Assembly: GCA_003523545.1 (NCBI GenBank)
Contig: DQAM01000512.1
Coordinates: 1 to 6,928 of the forward strand
Direction of reading: 5' to 3'
Origin: Dysgonomonas sp.
Lineage (GTDB): Bacteria > Bacteroidota > Bacteroidia > Bacteroidales > Dysgonomonadaceae
DNA: 6,928 nucleotides
The position numbers and the translations under genes were made by a program. Shown piece by piece: positions 6,687-6,928 of this stretch (the first letter of the stretch is position 1; every line of letters starts with the position of its first letter). The notes under the pieces were generated by a model. That model saw only the letters and a program-made list of their open reading frames with translations. It was not told where the DNA came from and ran no database searches.

Positions 6687-6928
6687 TTAGGATAACAATA
6701 ATGATATCAAAATGGTAAAAGTTATATCCGGATAATGTGGTTTTACCTCAGCAATAATTTTCTCTATTGCAATTTTCATTTGTACTCGTACTGTACTTTC
6801 ATTTATAGACAACCTTTCTGCTATAGCTTTTGGTTTAAGCCCCTCCTGGCGGGCCATAATGAAAATAATCCTGCATCTATCGGGCAGATTATTGATTATT
6901 TTAGTTAATAACTTGTCTATTTCTTCTT
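6687..6928 (-). CDS. ECF-type RNA polymerase sigma factor, C-terminal region 4 part (5' end outside window)
   Basis: Only the last 79 codons and the TAA stop are visible; the gene enters from the right edge. The sequence is region 4 of an extracytoplasmic-function sigma-70 factor, which contacts the promoter -35 element. LTKIINNLPDRCRIIFIMAR matches the region 4.1 pattern in which a Leu-Pro precedes a Cys-Arg and a hydrophobic helix. EGLKPKAIAERLSINESTV followed by RVQMKIAIEKI is the helix-turn-helix of region 4.2. Region 2 is not in the window. The protein ends in a short hydrophobic tail (FTILISLLLS). The gene sits 115 bp upstream of fecR on the same strand, so it is very likely the sigma factor controlled by that FecR protein and the probable activator of susC-susD. 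No terminator follows its stop in its own direction. Confidence 0.93.
   Translation of the reverse strand, partial: EEIDKLLTKIINNLPDRCRIIFIMARQEGLKPKAIAERLSINESTVRVQMKIAIEKIIAEVKPHYPDITFTILISLLLS

Overview
The window looks like chromosomal DNA of a member of the Bacteroidota, probably order Bacteroidales. The gene content shows this: a SusC-type TonB-dependent receptor with an N-terminal STN domain, a SusD-type lipoprotein, a FecR anti-sigma factor with a DUF4974-like C-terminus, and an ECF sigma factor. The DNA is fairly AT-rich, and no start codon has a clear Shine-Dalgarno sequence, which also fits the phylum. I cannot name the genus from the sequence alone.

All four genes lie on the minus strand and are read from high to low coordinates. 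The 3' end of an ECF sigma factor gene (6928-6687, cut by the window edge) comes first. A 115 bp gap follows, then a complete fecR-type gene (6571-5477), a 168 bp gap, a complete susC-type gene (5308-1808), an 11 bp gap, and a susD-type gene (1796-1) that runs off the left edge near its C-terminus.

Together the genes form a trans-envelope signalling and uptake module of the kind found at the head of polysaccharide utilisation loci. SusD and SusC bind and import a substrate, probably a glycan oligomer. The STN domain of SusC would report occupancy to the periplasmic part of FecR, and FecR would in turn release or activate the sigma factor, which would transcribe susC-susD. The substrate cannot be read from this window because any enzymes would lie to the left of coordinate 1.

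I see no mobile element, CRISPR array, tRNA or rRNA, and no plus-strand gene. The less explained parts are the two intergenic gaps. Each holds an inverted repeat followed by a run of eight T on the plus strand, and the fecR-susC gap also has a possible 27-codon ORF overlapping its inverted repeat. The four main genes look like a familiar type of system rather than a new one.
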